The notes beneath the pieces are model-generated. The model saw nothing but the letters and a program-made list of their open reading frames with translations. It searched no databases and was not told the DNA's origin. Positions 33,457 through 44,273 of a DNA stretch of 64,000 bases are shown in pieces (the stretch's first letter is position 1; the number at the start of each line of letters is the position of its first letter). Source of the stretch: Nemophila menziesii (Eukaryota > Streptophyta > Magnoliopsida > Boraginales > Hydrophyllaceae); contig JARWIR010000003.1 in the NCBI GenBank assembly GCA_029959085.1, forward strand, positions 37,869,505 to 37,933,504, given 5' to 3'. The position numbers were made by a program, and so were the translations under genes.

Positions 33457-34876
33457 ATGGTGTCTTTGAAATTCCCCTTCTCGTTTTCTCAGCCACCAAA
33501 GTCGGCCACCACCAACGCATCATTCCGATCCATCGCCACCGCATGCTCAGCCGCAGTCATTACCGGAGCAGGCATCACTGCCAGCATTTTAATTTCTCAA
33601 AACCCCAACAAGAACAATAATCCATTATCTGTCAAAAATGCTTTCAACTCTTTTTTCTCCACTACCTTAACTCCCATGTGGGGTTCTCTATCTCTATGCG
33701 ATAGCTCAGCTCCGGTTACGGAATCTCGGACCGGAATGTCATTTCCGGCACTTCTGAAAGACTCTCAGCAGCTTCTTGGTGTTGGTGTTCGTAAAAAGGC
33801 TGTCTTGGGATTGAAAAACATCGATATTTACGCCTTTGGTACTCCTCTTTTCTACCTTTGATTTACTTTTTGTATTTAGTTTGATAACTAAATCAAATAA
33901 ATTTCAGCTTTAAATTCTGTTTAAACAAGGATCAGACTTAGGATAATAGCTCAATTCGAATGTTTTGCTCACCTTATATTGTACAAATATTGACTCCATA
34001 AATCTTGTTTATTTGACTGGAATAATTAGATAATTCAACTATTGATCACTTAATCATTACCGTTATATTGCGCCATACTTCCGTGAGTAATGCAAAACTA
34101 GTCAAATATAATCATGTGTTTTAAAAAGTAGCAAAAATACACCTGGGTATATTTAATACTTTTTAGGACAACACGGGACCATTGATGCAATTAACCTTTT
34201 AATAAAATGAAAATAATGTTATATAAATGTGGAACTTGGTAGGTGTTTATGCTGATGATGTTGATGTGAAGAAATTTCTTAATGAGAAATATGGATCGCT
34301 TTCTGTTTCCGAGTTGAAGGAAAAAAAGGAGTTTGGAGATGATGTGATGGAAAGTGACATAAGCATGACCATAAGGCTTCAAATAGTTTATGGTAGATTA
34401 AGCATTCGATCTGTACGGAATGCTTTTGAAGAATCTGTTGGAAGTAGATTAAAGAAATTTGGTGGATCCGATAACAAAGAGTTGCTTCAAAGGTACATAA
34501 GATTTTTACATCTTCGTGTTTCTCAAATTTTAACTTAAATAAGTATGTTTGTCTCCAGGTTCACTACTTTATTCAGTGATGAATATAAGATACCTAAAGG
34601 ATCAATTATAGATATATCAAGGGAACAAGGACAAATCTTGCGATTGTCAAGTAAGATGCTCATGTTTTGTTTTATTATATGTTTAATAATTATAGATCTA
34701 TTACTAATAAAGAGGCATCTTTTGGACTTTGCGTAGTTGATGGGAAGGAAGTGGGAAGTATTCAGAGCAAACTGCTGTGTCGTTCTATCATTGATCTATA
34801 CATTGGTGATGAACCATTTGATAAGAATGCAAAACAAGATTGTTTACTCAACTTAGCTTCTCTTTTCCAAAACTAG
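33457..34876 (+). CDS. FAP1: Chloroplast fatty-acid-binding protein, chalcone-isomerase fold (FAP1-like)
   Basis: Exons 33457-33838, 34243-34492, 34559-34650 and 34737-34876 join in frame with GT-AG borders to give 287 residues. The N-terminus (to about residue 85) is rich in Ser, Thr and Ala and fits a plastid transit peptide. The CHI-like domain follows: RTGMSFPALLKDSQQLLGVG, VRKKAVLGLKNIDIYAFGVY, MTIRLQIVYGRLSIRSVRNA, then RLKKFGGSDNKELLQRF and LCRSIIDLYIGDEPFDKNA near the end. This matches Arabidopsis FAP1, a non-catalytic stromal relative of chalcone isomerase that binds fatty acids and affects fatty-acid storage. Enzymatic chalcone isomerase is less likely, because the best match is to FAP-specific segments (VYGRLSIRSVRNAF, SIIDLYIGDEPFD). 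Exon 1 has a single ATG choice at its start. The gene converges on the TIC-like gene 538 bp downstream. Confidence 0.95.
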
Positions 34877-35414
34877 TTTAATACTTACTCATCATCATAA
34901 GACAAAGAAATTTGTATTTATATAATTCAGGCACTAGTTTTGCTATCTCATCATTTTGCCATAAAAGTTTCATATGTATGTAGACCACTTGTTAAAATAT
35001 ATTATAATAAATATAGTTTTCAACCAACTCAAACCAAATAAATTTTGCCACATAGCATGAAACATGTGATGCTTCATTTCTTTAATACTCTACTCATCTA
35101 GAATGAAGAGAAAGTAGAAATCCAAACCTAATCTAATGGAGTAGTATAATGTATTTTTTTTTTTTTTTTGGTCGAACGAAGATGAAGGTGGAGTAGTATA
35201 GTGTATGAATGAGAGACTTATAATAATAATATAAAGAAAGATATTAAATGAAATAAATTCCCAAAAGGTAAAAAAACCACAAATTGAAGAAATGTATAGA
35301 GGGGGTATGTGGTTAACAAGTTTTAATTACTTATGAGTTTCCAACCATTTACTGGGTTAGCAATCCTACTTTTTTCCATATTTCATCAAAAAAGACTTTT
35401 ACAACCTCTGCTCT
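34877..35414. other. Shared 3' flank of the convergent gene pair
   Basis: The 538 bp between the two stop codons. An AATAAA-type signal (CCAAATAAATTTTGCC, about 35034) could serve the + strand gene. Otherwise AT-rich with a short poly-T; no other gene. Confidence 0.5.
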
Positions 35415-38400
35415 TCATGAAGGCTTTAAGTTGACTAAATTGGGTTTTCTTTCATCCACAAATTGGTGATGACTTGTGACTTGATTTACTATTTTACTAC
35501 TTCGAGAAGCTGAATCAATCTTCTTTTGAGCTTCACTTGTTGGGCCACTTGAGTTGGGGTTGATACTAAATTGTTGTGTATTGCCAAAAGCAATGTGATG
35601 AGGAGTAGTCTGGGCTTGGGCTTGGATCAATTGTTGTTGGGCTTGGGTATGGGCTTGAAATGGAAGAGATGAAACTTGGTAGCCAGGTAAGTATTTGAGA
35701 TGGGAATGAGAATGAGAAGATGGGATTTGATTATTATTATTATTATTAGTGGTGGTGGTAGTAAGAAAAGAAGAAGGATTTGAATTTGAATTTGGTAAAT
35801 GGACAAAACTAACTGTTCGACCAGAGCTATCTATAACAGCAGTTCCCATAAGAGTAGAATTTGATGATGCTTGTGTACTACTACTGCTATTTGATTTCGA
35901 TCCATTACGAGACTGAGATTGAGATTGAGATTGAGATTGATTATTACCTTTTTTCTCCTCGGGTAACTGGAAATTCTTGTTATTACCATTACCACCACCA
36001 GGTGCAAACTGATATGTTTGGCGACTCATATCGGGTAGTATCTGAAAACCTGATGGAGTATTTGAAGAAGCTGAACTAAAAGACAAACCAAATGCTTGAG
36101 GAGGAGGAGGCATCACTTGGTTAAACTGTTGTTTACTGTTTGACTTTTGACTTTTTTGATTACTTTCTGCTGCAGCTGCTTTTCCAGCTGAATGGTATAA
36201 CGAGGCTTGTTGATGCTGATGTTGATGTTGATGCTTCTCTGATTGGTGTAACATCATTGGTGTTTGATGATGAGGATAATAAGTATTATTATTATTGGGA
36301 CCCACCGTTTGATTATGAAACATTGGAGAAGTATAGTATGAACCGTTAAAGAAAGGCATCATAACAGCTCCTCCTCCTTTGTTCTGAGGTGGGCCCCCAT
36401 TAGTTGTTGAGAACGATATTGGATACCCGTTATTCTGAAATATGGTCATATATGGAGAAGCTGAAGCTGCTGCAGCATTTGAAGGCATATTTGTATGAGA
36501 GAAGTTTAAAATTGGTGTTCCTGAAGAAGTTACTTGAGAAGCTCCTCCAGACTGATGATTAATCTGCTGCCCAACTTGAAACATAGTAGCCTGATGACCA
36601 TGCTGCTACAAAATTCACCACAAAATTTGTAAATTAAATTTAAAAACAGAGGATTAAATATTAATTAAGACTATCACTATCACTATCATACCAGCATATT
36701 AGGAGTTTGGACTTGTTGAAGCATCACCTCCTTCACATTATCTTTACTACCATATCCACAAAAACTCTGCAGTCCCTGAGACGTATTCTCGTTCATCATG
36801 TCTTGACCTAATGAAACATCATTAACATGGTCTTGGTCTAGCTTAACAGGTAATGACTTCTTAATAATGCTCTGGTGAAGTTTAATGTTACTAGCAATAT
36901 CTTCATGTCTCACACATCTCTTTCGTCTCGGTTTCGACAATGAAAAACTAGGCCCCTCATCTAAAAAACAACAAACAATTAAACAAAATTTAAATCGCGT
37001 TTTAAAAATAGAAATAATAAGAAGAAAAAGAAAAAGAAAAATTACCTTCTCCAAGAGAATGAGCTTGCAATTGAATTGGCTCTTTCTCAACCTCCTCTTG
37101 TGGTTTATTATTATTATTATTATTATTACCACACCTCTCCTGATAAAACATCTCTGACCCCTCCATTTTTTTACCAACTATGCTCTCTTCATTTAACATC
37201 ACTTTTTCACCCTTCTGTATTAAAAAATGAAATTAAACTCAGAAAAAACAATGAAAACTAATAATATACTTCATACTCACCATTTGAACATCCTGCATCA
37301 CTATTTGAGGATAACTAAACAAGCTTTCCCCCTTTGGAGATAAAGACATAATAGTAGGAGGAGGAGGAGAAGTCTGTTTCTAAAAAAGAAAAAAGAAAAA
37401 ACTTATTTAATAATTAAAATAATATACAAATTTGTATTCCAGATTCAGTCTTACCTTCAGATCAATATTGAATTTGGTCTCTTGCATTTTCTCAATCTTA
37501 TTTGAAGACCCATCCCTGAAAAGACCCACAAGAAATTAGTATCTTGAAAAGATACAAAAAGTAGAGTTAAAAAAAAAAAAAAAAACTAGATGCTCACGCT
37601 TTTGCTTTTGATGATGCTGAATAGACAGGATTATCATCATTTAATTTACTAGATTTTCCAGATTCTTCATATATATCTTCATGAGCTGGCACCTCTTTTG
37701 CTTTTCCAACACTTTCTTCTTTCCTCAACTCAATCGCCTCATCAGCCTTTATTAAACATCTTTCAATTTCCATTTTCGGTGCCTCCTCATTATCAGCTTT
37801 CATTTCAATTAAATTACTCTCAATTGAAATTGCCTCCTTTCCGTTTGCACCTATATTTTGAGAAATTTGGTATAAGTAAAAAAATAAAATAAAGGAAGAA
37901 ATTAAGAATCAATATCCAATTACCATTAGGAGAGCAAATCGATCTATCATCTGCAACCTTATCAACACGATTCATGAGATCAAATAGAGCTTCGGCTACC
38001 TCGATCTCAATATCATTTTGAATTGGTGAAAATGATTTTGTACTTGTACTCGAAAACCTAGTTTTAACCATCGATTTCTGTAAAATATAAATCAAAAAAA
38101 GAAAAGAAGAAAATCCTTTAGCTTTAAAAAGTACATCAAAAAAATTAAAAATAGTTTAAGTACTTGCTGCGATTTCTAAAAAGGTACAAACGAACCTTTT
38201 TTTTATTCCTTATCGAACCACTTTGAGATGAACTCGAAGCAACATCCAGTGGTGAAAATTTCCGGTGACCCTGTTCCTCGCCCAAACTCCAATTCTCATG
38301 TAACCGCTTCGATGAAGCTGTAAATTTCAAATAAAAAAATATTAAAAATACTGATAAATTAAACAAAGAAATCGTTATTTATATTAATCAATTCTTGTAC

Positions 38401-38847
38401 CGGAACGGGCTTTTCTGGGTACCGGAGCTCCGATTATTATCTCATCGATAATTCTTGACGCCGACGGTGAGCGGATGGATCCTCTAGCCGGACGACGGTT
38501 ACTATGACTTGAAATTGAAGAATTAGCCGGCGAAATTCTCCGGTTATCTTCTTCGTCGGCACTGTCCACGTCAGCACCTTCATAGTCTTCTTCTTCTCTG
38601 TTAAATCTCTTCTTTACAGCTAACCTCTCAACTTTGATTCTCTTGTTCTCGTTTAACACTTCTCGATCTCCATCTGTATGTATACAAAACAGAAATAAAT
38701 TGAATAAATTCGAGAAAATTGAAAAAAGAAATGAACTGAGCTGAGCTGTATTTGATTATGCGAACCAAGTGAATCTCGAACACTGGTGATTCTGTGTCGA
38801 CGTCTTGTTGACATGCTTCCTTGTTTTACCTCTTTGTTTTTCTCCAT
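35415..38847 (-). CDS. TIME FOR COFFEE-like nuclear clock/growth regulator
   Basis: Ten exons, in order of translation: 38847-38766, 38673-38401, 38317-38196, 38077-37924, 37850-37598, 37515-37455, 37379-37281, 37214-37046, 36960-36692 and 36605-35415. All borders are GT-AG and the phases agree, giving 890 residues. TIC and its paralogue TIC-LIKE are plant nuclear proteins linked to the circadian clock and metabolic signalling. Family landmarks in order: STRRRHRITSVRDS near the start; EIEVAEALFDLMNRVD (about 175-190); KFNIDLK then PPPP (about 308-325); PRRKRCVRHEDIASNI (about 412-427). The long C-terminal part is rich in Gln, Asn, Ser and His, with NNNNNN at about 378-383 and QSQSQSQSQS and HQHQHQHQQ runs. 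Family membership is clear; the paralogue is inferred from the neighbouring FAP1-like gene. It is much shorter than Arabidopsis TIC (about 1,550 aa). Confidence 0.9.
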
Positions 38848-39372
38848 TAAATTGAATAAGAAAATACTCAAAAAAATTAAATATAAAAATAAAAATCTAA
38901 ATTCACGGCCAATTTTCCACCATTCACGCCGGCGAAATATGACCGGAGATAAACAACGCACAGCACACACTCGCAACTTTTTGCTCTATCTCTATCTATA
39001 TATATATGTGTGTATTCTTTTCTAATCTGTTATTTGAGCTCACGAGGAACCTACTGTGTAGTGGTTCAACGGTCAGGATTTGATTTTGACGCCGAATGGA
39101 TTCAATCTAACGGTTCTAGAAAGGAAATGCTTACTTGGCAGAACCATCACTTTTCAGACCCTGAAGAATGCCACGTGTTTTCTATCGCGTCAACGTTTCA
39201 CATTTCGCGATTCGGTAAATCGCTAACCTAGCGCGTGAGATAGGGGACATATTATCTGACAGGTTTGTTCCAACTACATCGCTTGGTCCCACTAAGGGAG
39301 AAATAAATATACATGGGAATGCTATCAATGGTTATCTTTATTTAATTATATTATTAGAGAATTAAATTTAAA
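38848..39372. promoter_or_regulatory. 5' flank of the TIC-like gene, with a G-box
   Basis: The minus-strand leader includes a TATATATA/GATAGA-rich stretch (38985-39010). CACGTG lies at 39172-39177 (GCCACGTGTTT), about 325 bp from the start codon. G-boxes are common in clock-related promoters; function here is inference. The open plus-strand frame at 39010-39231 has no family resemblance and is not called as a gene. Confidence 0.35.
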
Positions 39373-39609
39373 ATGAGTAAAAAAATTCTAAAAATATTAA
39401 AATCTACCCTTCTGATAAGTAAAGAAAATTCCGTGTTACATCCTATTTATCGAGAGGCCAATACTTGTGCGGATTTACTTGCGAAGAAGGGAGTGGAAGC
39501 GAGCGATGGACCGTGCAATCTTGAAGATCCACCGGACTATTTATGGGACAAGTTAAATAGTGATAAGAGTGGTATTGCGATTCCTAGACTAGTCTTAAAC
39601 TCTCAATGA
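39373..39609 (+). pseudogene. LINE RNase H C-terminal fragment
   Basis: Reads HPIYREANTCADLLAKKGVE, then CNLEDPPDYLWDKLNSD, stopping at TGA 39607-39609. This is the end of a plant LINE ORF2 RNase H domain (R..N..AD.LA ... PP..L). It matches the minus-strand fragment at 1.6-2.0 kb in layout. The rest of the domain upstream is missing. A degenerate AT-rich 3' tail follows to about 39900. Confidence 0.75.
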
Positions 39610-39949
39610 GAATCTCTTAGTTGAGTTATATCAACTTCGGCGTATTAACGCCTCTGATGTATGGAAAAAAAAATTCGTGTGAATTGCTGTAGCTTGATAA
39701 TTAGATATAAAAATATAATTTATTTCATAAAAGTAAATCATTTATGAGATTGATAGGTGGTCCCCATCAAGATACGAATTCTCCTAAAGTTATTAGAGTC
39801 AGATTTTAATAAAAACATTTCAGTATTCCATTCATTTGAAATAGATCTTGAACAAAAAAAAATTATGTCACAAATCATCTTCTTGCGAAGTCATTAAGTT
39901 GGGTTTCATCTCTTATATCCGAATGTGAAAAAAAGGTTTTCAATCATTT

Positions 39950-40430
39950 AATTCATACCAAATTATGCAATCTCAATTTTCGAATTCTCTAAGACTTTTT
40001 GTAAAAAGTTTGTTAGCTTAGTTGTCAATTTCTGGTGAGACGTTTAACGCAAGAAGAAAATACATTAGATTATGTGAGAAAATATTTACCTCTAAAGCTA
40101 TCGACGAAATTAGCTTCCGAGACTTTCAGAAGATGAATATGAAGTTGCTTGCAAATCAAGTAAGAAAAATCCTCCACAACCCGAACTTGCTCGTTGTAAG
40201 TTTTGTTAAAGGAATCAACTTTTTTTAATTTGACTTTTTGGGATGCAAAACTGAAGAAAAAAAAATCATGGAGTTGGAGTAATATATTCAATGGATTGCA
40301 GGTGTTAAATAAAAAGTGCATTTTTCAAATTGGCAACAGGATAAACACAAATATTTGGGAACACTCATGAATTAATAAGAAATGTATCTTAAAAAAACTT
40401 GTAACTATAATCTATATATTGTGGCGCGAC
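39950..40430 (+). pseudogene. LINE ORF2 remnant, post-RT region (left part of interrupted relic)
   Basis: Frame pieces read AISIFEFSKTFCKKFVSLVV, then SFRDFQKMNMKLLANQV and LHNPNLLVVSFVKGINFF. They end near CIFQIGNRINTNIWEHS. The intact LINE inserted next to it has the corresponding SIFSFPIKFCNKLISAIS, FKDFKKMNTVLLAAQAW and NPTNLVARLLKGIYF, so the homology is clear. The relic is interrupted at 40430 by the young LINE and resumes at 47246. Confidence 0.75.
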
Positions 40431-41362
40431 ATTGGTTAGAGTACTATGACAAAAATCTTTTGCTTCTCTCTAAAATACGCTCTCTCTTCTCTGTCTTCTC
40501 GGGTAAGATTTCTTCGTCGGAAAATCTTTGATCCTCTCTTGTTAATCATCACCTAGGGGTGCCAATTTTCTTGAGTGGTTTCTTGCCACACGCTTCTCTT
40601 TTCTCCCATCTCGGAATGGGGGTTTCGTCAGATGGATGATTAGGGTTCCAAATAGGTTTTCCCTTTTTTAATTTGGGGAAGAACGAACCTAATTGGAAGG
40701 AAAAGAAAACCATAGAACGAGCTATAATCAGTAGAGAGGTTGTTGAAATCGAAATTAATGATGAGGAATTTCGAATAGAACGGAAGCCGTCGATTGAGCT
40801 CTTCGAAATCGAGTTCTCTGCAGATCAAATAGAAACGAGTCCCGAGGTTAGGAAGAAATTAAATAATTTTATTTATGATTTTGGTTTTCTTTCTGTGCAG
40901 GGATCAAAAACGACAAACCGTAAAGCTACATGGGGAGGCGAAGGGACGAACCTTGGCGTGTCATCTTTGCACGCTGTAATAGGCTTATCAGAGAAAGCTA
41001 TTACAAATTGGTTTTTCCAAAACCAATTATGAGGGTAGGTAATAATGATAGAAAAAAAAATAAAAGAAATCACTGCGGTTTAGACCTCTCCATTACCCGA
41101 AGATCTCGAAGAAACAACCCAGCAAATCTTAGCGTTATTAAGAAGTTTTCTGAAGAAGCCTCTATATCTTGCCTATATATACTTTGCAGTGTGGATTGGT
41201 TCTCCACACTCTCTACTCCCATTATTACTTGTTATTTCTTTCCTCCTTCTGCAATCTCCTTTCATTTTCTCTACCTCCCTCTTTCTTACACAGGTTTTAT
41301 TTCTTACTCATGTTACTTTGAACTGTGTTGTATTACCTTTCACTGTGAGCGCAGGAATCTTA
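40431..41362 (+). other. LINE 5' untranslated region
   Basis: 932 bp upstream of the chosen ORF1 start, T/C-rich near the end. The frame containing ORF1 is also open upstream to 41189, where it would add a very hydrophobic segment (about 58 residues). I take this as UTR because the DUF4283-like homology begins only after the ATG at 41363. A short internal open frame (40673-41032) has no recognised domain. Confidence 0.5.
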
Positions 41363-42259
41363 ATGGCAACAAGAGAGCATCACGCTTTACCCATCATCCC
41401 TCTAAATGATCATAAATCTCGAAAGCTGGGGGTGATCAACATTGGCTCGAAAGCACGACTGTCTGAGAGCATGAAGGAAGAAAAAGCTATACTCATCAAA
41501 GCAATAGGAGACTCACCAATTTATGCAGTTCAACGCAGAAAATTCATTGAAGACAGGTGGGGTATACAAGGGCATTACAGATTGTCAGGTGTAAAAAACA
41601 ACATGTTCAAGCTCGAGATTTTCAATGAGAAAGAGTTCAAGCGAGTTTGGGAAATGAGGCCAGGCCTTTATCAGAAGCTTCACTTAAGTATGACTATGTG
41701 GCCTTTGGTTGTTGACTTCAATGACCTAGTGACAGACTACTCTTCTATTTGGGTTCAAGTCAGAGGACTTGCATTTAAACAAAACAATTTAGACACGGTA
41801 AAGGCTTTTGAGGTGTGTTTCATAAGGATTGAAGCTGTGGATTTCCCTACTGCTCAGAATTGTGATGTCAAGATCTTAAGATTTCGTGCAAGGATTAACA
41901 CCAAATACCCCCTTCCCCCTTGTGCTTACTTATATCAAGAAGAAGGGCCGGCTTGGGTGGTCTTTCAGTATGAAAATACAGGCCTCTTATGTTTCAGATG
42001 TGGGAAAATAGGCCACCAGTATGGAGATTGCCCAATCAAAAGTATCAAGCAAGTGGAGGATATTGACGAGCGCAGGAAGGTGTCCTGGAGCATTGATAAT
42101 GTGGCGAAGTTCCCTCCATTCAATCCGATATATGGTTTACATATTAAGAATAATGGGGAATTTACTAACTATTTTTACAATGATAAGATTATTAAAGATG
42201 CAGGTCCAAGCTACAGGAGCAATAACCCAATCCGAGGTATCCAAATTCGCGAAGAATAA
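41363..42259 (+). CDS. LINE ORF1 protein (DUF4283-like, CCHC zinc knuckle)
   Basis: 298 codons. LINE ORF1 proteins bind the element RNA. Visible parts: AILIKAIGDSPIYAVQRRKF, the DUF4283-like core NNMFKLEIFNEKEFKRVW, MRPGLYQKLHLSMTMWPLVV and WVQVRGLAFKQNNLDTV, and RARINTKYPLPPCAYLYQEE. The zinc knuckle CFRCGKIGHQYGDC has its first Cys at residue 210. The frame stops at TAA 42257-42259, but related sequence (GDILSKFNYTKKK) continues in frame just beyond. After a shift at the A-run near 42292 it enters the next open frame. The stop may therefore be a lesion rather than the true end. Confidence 0.85.
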   Translation: MATREHHALPIIPLNDHKSRKLGVINIGSKARLSESMKEEKAILIKAIGDSPIYAVQRRKFIEDRWGIQGHYRLSGVKNNMFKLEIFNEKEFKRVWEMRPGLYQKLHLSMTMWPLVVDFNDLVTDYSSIWVQVRGLAFKQNNLDTVKAFEVCFIRIEAVDFPTAQNCDVKILRFRARINTKYPLPPCAYLYQEEGPAWVVFQYENTGLLCFRCGKIGHQYGDCPIKSIKQVEDIDERRKVSWSIDNVAKFPPFNPIYGLHIKNNGEFTNYFYNDKIIKDAGPSYRSNNPIRGIQIREE

Positions 42260-42264
42260 GGTGA

Positions 42265-43590
42265 TATCCTGAGCAAATTCAATTACACAAAAAAAAAGGA
42301 AGCACGGGCAAAGCATACAATCAAATCCAAAATGATGAAGAGAAGGACAAAGAACAACAGGAATGGGAGAACTGGAACAAACAAATACATGATCTTCGTA
42401 AGGAATTGCACGAATCATCTTTAAAAATGGAGGCATTCAAAAGGACTCATGGAATCATAGAAGAAGGAGAAGATGGTAACGAGGGTAGTATTCGAGCTGC
42501 ACTTATGGCGTTTGAAGAGGAGATGAGAAAGATTAAAAGAAAATATGTTGCTAATACTAGCAATACCTCTGATCAGAACATGGACACTTCTTCAAATACT
42601 CAACAAACTGTTAAGAGAAGAAGGGACGCCAGAGGAATCCGAGTTGAGTCAGGAAATGGGGAGGTTGGTTCCAAGATGGCTGGTAACTTCAAAAAGCTTA
42701 GGGTGGTTGACCTCATCGAGGACTTTGTTAACAACAATCAGTTTAGTATATTGGAGAACAAAAAAGAAGGGGAAGAAAGAAGCAATACTCCTAAAGGAAA
42801 GGGTAAAGACATGAAAAATTTATCAAAAATTACTGATGAAGAGTACTCGCAATTTGAACCTGAAGAGGAAAATGAAGGTAATTTCGAAAGCAGTGAGAAT
42901 TACTTTGAGAAGGACTACGAAGGTGGTGGTGAGGATCACGACGTGAATTTTCAGTATGCAGATGCATTTGAGGATGAGGAGGAAGTTTATGAGGTTAATA
43001 ATGGAGGCGGCAACTCCAAAAAAAGCCGCAAAAATCAAATGACGACCTTGTTTTGGAATGTTCAGGGTCTTCGAGCGCCCTTAACATTGACCAAAGCTAG
43101 CTCGTTGGTGGCTCAATTCAGACCTAGTGTGGTGGCTTTTTGCGAGACGATGCTGAGAGAAGTGGACTCTCAGGGTGTGTTGGCTCGGTTTGGTTATGAC
43201 AACTCCTTTTTTGTGGAACCCACTGGAAATGCCTTTCACTCCGGGGGGGTCTTGATTTTGTGGCACTCTAATGTGCATTTGCGTATTATTTTTAGTTGTA
43301 ATTCCTTTGTTATTGCGCGTATTAATGAACTTTCTTTTGCTTATTACATTGTGTTTATTCACGCTCCCAATGATTTTAAACTAAGATTAGATACTTGGAA
43401 TGAAATTACGAAATGGGGTGAGGGATTTAAAGAACCTTGGACAATTATAGGGGACTTCAATGAAATTCTCAATATTACGGAGAAAAAGAGCAAGAATCAA
43501 GCCAACATTGATCACATTAATGCTTTTATTGATTTTACTAATTGTAATTCTCTAGCGGAAATAAATTCTAACGGATGTTTTTTTACTTAG
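42265..43590 (+). pseudogene. LINE ORF1 tail joined in frame to ORF2 endonuclease
   Basis: One frame, open from about 42265, holds a charged segment of roughly 250 residues (EEKDKEQQEWENWNKQIHDL near the start, later FEPEEENEGNFESSENYFEK) with no cysteines of note. Without a stop it runs into the endonuclease, which begins QMTTLFWNVQGLRAP at 43036. Endonuclease landmarks: VVAFCETMLREVD (catalytic Glu region) and WTIIGDFNEIL (GDFN). It ends at TAG 43588-43590 in CFFT(stop)SNR, where the family has Trp. The endonuclease nicks target DNA to prime reverse transcription. A separate ORF2 could start at the ATG 43039. Confidence 0.85.
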
Positions 43591-44273
43591 TCTAACAGGA
43601 TGGAAGGCGAGAAGAATGTTAAAACAAGAATTGATCGGGGATTAACAACCTTCGAATGGATGGAAAGATTCCCGAGATCACAAATATACATACCACCGGC
43701 TATTGGGTCGGACCACTCACCCTTAATCCTTCATTTTGATATTAACATGAAAGTAGGAAAAAATACTTTAAATTCGAAACTAGGTGGCTTGATGACGAGA
43801 ATTGCAAAAAAGTCATAGAAGATAGTTGGATAGTTCCCTATAATAGTAGTCCTATGCCTAATTTTATAAAAAAGAGGGACTACACAAAAAAATAACTAAG
43901 CAATTGGAGCTCGAAGAATTTTAGAAATCACGAAAAAACCATTAAAAAACTCCAGGATAAACTTATAGAATTGAATAAAAAGTAATAATAAGGACACTAC
44001 AATTGAGGAACAGGATATTAAAGAAAGAATCAAAAAAGAATACGAAAAAGAGGAGAAATATTGGTGCGATAGAGCTAGACAGAATTGGCTTATTTATGGT
44101 GATAAAAACACGAATTTTTTTCATTTAGCCACGATAAAAAGGAGAAAACTGAATAGAATTACTAGAATTAAGGATAAGGATGGTAATTGAATAGATGACT
44201 CAGATAATATCAAGGTTGTTTCCAAGATTATTATAAAAACCTCTTTGAAGAAAATATTGGGGAGGAGGAAGCA
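43591..44273 (+). pseudogene. LINE endonuclease end and linker to RT
   Basis: Past the nonsense codon the same frame continues with KNVKTRIDRGLTTFEWMERF and PPAIGSDHSPLILHF, the SDH motif completing the endonuclease. Frame changes near 43765 and 43980 follow. The linker includes FETRWLDDENCKKVIEDSW and the RARQNWLIYGDKNTNFFHL block typical of LINE ORF2. A second Trp-to-stop change (DGN(stop)IDD) occurs at about 44190. Confidence 0.8.

Noticed and set aside
33457..34876. Catalytic chalcone isomerase
   Set aside because: The plastid-type N-terminus and the segments around VYGRLSIRSVRNAF and IIDLYIGDEPFD match the FAP subgroup, which lacks flavonoid activity.
39010..39231. Small gene divergent from the TIC-like gene
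   Set aside because: No family resemblance, no upstream signals, and it lies in the promoter and 5' flank of the minus-strand gene.
41189..41362. N-terminal extension of LINE ORF1 as a membrane or signal segment
   Set aside because: The open frame upstream is hydrophobic by virtue of T/C-rich UTR sequence. Family homology begins after the ATG at 41363.
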